Below, piece after piece: positions 60,501-64,000 of a DNA stretch of 64,000 nt. Below the pieces are notes generated by a model. That model did no database searches and was not told the DNA's origin. It was given only the letters and a program-made list of their open reading frames with translations. The stretch is from Clarireedia homoeocarpa (taxonomy: Eukaryota; Ascomycota; Leotiomycetes; Helotiales; Rutstroemiaceae): NCBI GenBank assembly GCA_001465935.1, contig LNKV01000025.1, positions 267,609 through 331,608 on the forward strand, given 5' to 3'. Both the position numbers and the translations under genes were made by a program. The first letter of the stretch is position 1. Each line of letters begins with the position of its first letter.

Positions 60501-62378
60501 AGAGTAAATACAAGATATTTGCTCTGCATTCAAGTCTTGCAGAGGATCAAAAGAATGTTTTTGAGCCAAGTCCTCAAGGCTGTCGAAAAATAGTTCTGGC
60601 GACAAACATCGCTGAAACATCGGTCACAATCCCAGATATACAGCATGTGATCGACACTGGGAAACACAGGGAAAAGAATTACGATCAAATCACGAGGGTT
60701 TCATCTCTCCCGTACAAATGGATCAGCAAGTCTAGCTCGAAACAGCGTGCAGGCCGAGCAGGTCGTGTGCAAAATGGGAACTATTACGCTTTATTCACGC
60801 AAGTGCACTTGAGAAATCTTATGTAGTTTGGCACTTTATGCTAACTTATTTGCAGAACGGCACGGCATGAATCTCTCCGAAGTGTACCATTGCCCGAAAT
60901 CCTACGGACTGATTTGCAAAGCACTTGTCTTAGTGTCAAGCTCCAAGGACATGAAGATAAAATTCAAGATTTCTTGGCGAGTGCACTTGAGCCGCCGGCT
61001 CCGCAAGCAGTTGAAGCTAGTCTTCAGAGCCTGAAAGATCTTGGAGCGCTCACGCCGGAGGAGACTATCACGCCTCTTGGTAAAATTCTAGGCTCATTAC
61101 CACTTCACCCAGCTCTTGGAAAGATGATAGTTCTGGGAATCATTTTTCGATGTCTGGATCCGATGATAATCCTTGGGGCTGCAGGGACTAGGAAATATCT
61201 TTTCCGCCATCCGATTGATATGATGGAGCAAGCCGATGACTCCAAAAGAGGATTCACAAAACGATCCAATAGTGATCACCTTGCCGTGCTCAAAGCGTTC
61301 AATGCGCTCCGGACCTTGCTGCCCGCGGAGGAATCTGGCCCAACTAGACTTTTGAGAGAATTCGCATTGGAGAAATTTCTGAGCCTAACAGCGTTTCGTG
61401 CTATCAATGATTCGGCCAAACAAATAGAAGAGGCGCTTATTGAACATGGTATGATTCTACATACCGGATCAGTGGACATGCCACAAGCTGCTCGCCAATA
61501 CGGAGGCAGCATATGGAACCAGAACTCCGAGGACATGGAATTAGTGAAAGCAGTTCTCTTGTCGGGGCTGTACCCGAATGTTGCCAGAAAGCTTCCTCGT
61601 GGTAGCCGATATCAGCACCCCGCAAGTGGAAAGTCCACGCTTACATACCATCCCTCGTCTATGAACAACCCGAAAAACATGCCTTGGGCATCAGGACAAG
61701 AATACACACCGGAACTAGTCGCCTTTAGTGAACTGAGACTTACAAGCGCGAATGAATTAACTATGCGCGATACCACTGAGATCACCGCCTTCATGGCTGC
61801 TTTCTTCGGTGGAACTGCCTCCAGAGATCCAGCTAAGCCTGCTCAGATAGTGATAGATAAGTGGCTGCCGTTACGGGTGGTAACTCAGAACGATACAAAC
61901 GATGAAGCTGCTGTTCAGACAGTGCTTGATTTCCACAAGACAGTGCGAATGATGAAAGAGTATGCATTCAATAATTTCAGCTTGGGAGAAGACCCGGCGG
62001 AGAACGAAATATTTGAGTTGCTTGTTCGCGTCTTGAAGGTGTTGTTGAACAAACAACAGGATCTGAATAGATATACTCAGAGATACGAGTTCGAGTTCAT
62101 GAGAGCTCTCAAGTCTAGGGATGCTTGGGCTAGTCCATTGGGTAGTAAAAAGCTGGGGTCTACTGGAAACGAAGGGGGTACAGATCTAGGTGGAGTAATG
62201 GAGTTCAACGGCAAACAGTTAAGGTATTTAATTTAGCTCTTAATATCTTGTTCCCATATACTAATATTTTGGATCTGCTAGGTTCAGATTTAATCAAGGC
62301 CGGGACCCAAAAATCTTCCAGCACCCGTTCAAACGAAGTAAAAAGCGAAAGAGGAGAAAGAAGAGCAAAAAATCCTAA
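57511..62378 (+). CDS. DEVH-box RNA helicase (DHX29/DHX36-like DExH family)
   Basis: Main exons end at 59334, then 59522-59611, 59661-60798, 60856-62223 and 62282-62378, about 1480 residues. The start is unsure: the large first frame has no early ATG, and the best proposal is 57511-57568 spliced over a 44-nt intron to 57613. The N-terminal 550 residues include two dsRNA-binding-like segments. Helicase motifs are clear: I GQTGSGKTT, Ia QPRRIAA, II DEVH, III SAT, IV-V ATNIAETSVTIPD, and VI QRAGRAGR. HA2/ratchet and OB-fold parts follow, ending in a Lys/Arg-rich tail (KRSKKRKRRKKSKKS). One intron (60799-60855) begins GC, not GT. These proteins unwind structured RNA or G-quadruplexes; the precise role here is unknown. 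Confidence 0.9.
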
Positions 62379-63385
62379 CCTTACTTAGCAAAATTGAAAC
62401 CAAAGAACACCGGAGGGTAGTGTAAGATGGGAGGATGTAATGAGGGGGCAAGCCTGCCTTCAAACCCCTCATCAGCTGACACAATGACAGAATGGTGGGC
62501 ATCTGATCAGTGAGGTTTCCAAATGCCCTTGAAAGAGGGGACGCGTATGGAAGACAATATGTCATCCCGTAGCTGCCCAAAGGCTCCGGCTTCTGTTTTG
62601 GATTACAATACAAGATATTTCGCCGAATGAGAAAAAGATAGAAGTTTAGGTGTGCTGCTCGAGAGATTATAAAAGACCTCATGCGTCGACAACCATCCGC
62701 GTTACAAAACTTACTCAAGATGTAAGCCTCGCATGTAAGAGCATTGATTGGATGTAAGAGCATTGATTGGATGTAAGAGCATTGATTGGATGTAAGAGCA
62801 TTGATTGGATCTGCGGTAGGGTAGAGGTTCATGTATTACTAGAAGAAGAAAATGCTCATAGAAAATCGAATCCGCTTCGCTGCTCGCTCGCATCTATTGG
62901 GTCTCCATGAAATCTCTTTTCTTACGTCCGTATATCTGTGAATGTTTATTGAGGTCACACAATATCAAGCCATGCCGAGGTCTGGTGTCGTGATCTGTGT
63001 GTTGATGAGTATTCACTGCACATCTCTATACCCGCTGGGTTGTAAATTGATGTATAATAAGTGGGGATGGCTTGGGATGGTATGTTATGTATTTGATTAG
63101 AGAAGTCGTGATTAGTGATCAGGTAGGTAGGTACCTCGATATTCTCCGAGGCCGCATCTCCAGGTCTCAAGTCGCGGTCTATATAAGTAGTGCCAGAATC
63201 GCTCATTGTCTATATATCAGAATAACATCACATCCGCCAATAACATACATAGCAAAGCATTTGCCCAGCTGTAAGAAATAAAGATACAGTCCAGTACCCA
63301 TTTCTCGCATCCAAGTGCACGGAACTCCTTCCAATCAAGAACAGAAAGCCAAACAACCTCCCCGAAAGCAACATCATCCTCCAAA
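62379..63385. other. Gap between helicase and NTF2-like genes
   Basis: No gene is supported. It includes a 19-bp tandem array (listed separately), and the last part is the promoter/leader of the next gene. Confidence 0.4.
62734..62809. repeat. 19-bp tandem repeat, four units
   Basis: Units of GTAAGAGCATTGATTGGAT start at 62734, 62753, 62772 and 62791 and are identical by eye. Confidence 0.95.
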
Positions 63386-63985
63386 ATGTCCTCCTCCTAC
63401 TTACCCCTCACAGCCCACCGACACGTCGGCCCCATGCCTACTCCCTCCTCGCGCCAGCACCCCGCGCTCCGCTTCCTCGAGTTCTATGTGGAGAAAATCA
63501 ATGGTGCGTCGTACGAGGGCTCGTATCTACCGTATTACCATCCGGAGGCTGTGTTTCATGATGCGACGGGCGTGGATTATGTGGGTGGTGCGGAGGTTTG
63601 GACGTGGATTAGAGGGTTGTTTGGTGCGGGGACGTTTGAGAGGATTGAGATGGAGGCGAGGGAGTTTTTTGTTGTGGGGGTGGGAGGAGAGGAAGGGGGA
63701 GAGGGAAATGAGATTTGGAAGATTTATGGGGAGTGGCTGGCGAGGTGGTGGGTTAAGGGGTCGGGGGAGGTGATTGAGGTGCCTAGAGGAATGGTGTTTA
63801 CGTTGGGGAAGGCGGAGGGGGAAAGTGGGAAGGAAAAGGGGGGGAAAGATGCGAATGGGGATTTGGTGGGGGAGGTGGGGTTTGAGGGCTTGCAGATTAG
63901 AGATGTGAAGTTGTGGTATGATCGGAGTTTGTTGATGGGGATTTTCAAGAGGAGTGAGCAGGAGAAGAAGAAGTTTGGTGTGTGA
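63386..63985 (+). CDS. NTF2-like/SnoaL-fold protein
   Basis: A single exon of 199 residues. The pattern RFLEFYVEKINGASYEGSYLPYYHPEAVFHDATGVDYVGGAEVWTWIRGLFGA is that of the SnoaL/NTF2-like cone fold: a first helix, then strand-turn FHD, then GxxxVWxWI. The second half (IYGEWLARWWVKGSGEVIEVPRGMVFTL...GLQIRDVKLWYDRSLL) supplies the long sheet strands. A Gly/Lys/Glu-rich low-complexity loop lies at about 145-170. The fold serves small-molecule enzymes and unrelated binding proteins; no catalytic residue pair can be named, so function is unknown. Codon use in the second half is very G-rich. Confidence 0.8.
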   Translation: MSSSYLPLTAHRHVGPMPTPSSRQHPALRFLEFYVEKINGASYEGSYLPYYHPEAVFHDATGVDYVGGAEVWTWIRGLFGAGTFERIEMEAREFFVVGVGGEEGGEGNEIWKIYGEWLARWWVKGSGEVIEVPRGMVFTLGKAEGESGKEKGGKDANGDLVGEVGFEGLQIRDVKLWYDRSLLMGIFKRSEQEKKKFGV

Positions 63986-64000
63986 GAGGTTCGGGGTGGC

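Overview
The window is nuclear DNA of a filamentous ascomycete (Pezizomycotina), most probably a leotiomycete of the Sclerotinia/Botrytis kind. Nearly every gene is broken by short introns with GTAAGT-like donors, CTAAC/CTGAC-like branch sites and CAG/TAG acceptors, and the gene set is typically fungal (Hrp1, Gyp1, Prp6, Atg7, Imp3, a GPI-anchored GH16 enzyme, a DUF3824 protein). The placement below class level is inference; no marker gene settles it. All exon joins were worked out by hand from reading frame and splice signals, so single junctions may be off by a few bases.

Layout. 0.5-5 kb: a four-helix membrane protein, an intron-containing tRNA-Leu(UAA) and a PhyH-type dioxygenase. 5-15 kb: the mRNA 3'-end factor Hrp1 (minus) head-to-head with the Rab-GAP Gyp1 (plus), a BTB protein head-to-head with a DUF3253 protein whose stop codon lies in a 21-bp minisatellite, and an atypical bZIP factor. 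15-26 kb: a FAD-dependent amine oxidase-like enzyme next to a secreted amidase (both minus), a TMEM19-family membrane protein, a long coiled-coil protein and a small TPR-like protein. 26-28 kb: a repeat block, first a short-period array, then 187-bp units that are each a long imperfect palindrome. 28-31 kb: a GPI-anchored GH16 glucanase. 31-45 kb is dense housekeeping: a mitochondrial PPR protein, ATG7, dCMP deaminase with a P-loop front domain, PRP6, mitoribosomal bS18 and IMP3. 45-51 kb is gene-poor: one small predicted gene, a decayed GH55 glucanase and many microsatellites. 51-64 kb: a DUF3824 protein, an uncharacterised helical protein, a DEVH-box RNA helicase and an NTF2-like protein.

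RNA metabolism and ribosome biogenesis are well represented (Hrp1, Prp6, Imp3, bS18m, DExH helicase, tRNA), but the genes look like an ordinary scattered chromosomal set and not a cluster. I found no CRISPR array, no secondary-metabolite cluster and no intact transposon. The most unusual object is the 187-bp foldback satellite at about 26.5-27.2 kb. Other points worth attention are the GH55 relic, a probable alternative-end isoform of the DUF3824 gene, a GC-AG intron in the helicase, very small exons (15, 18, 22 and 23 nt), and a bZIP basic region in which the hallmark asparagine is leucine.
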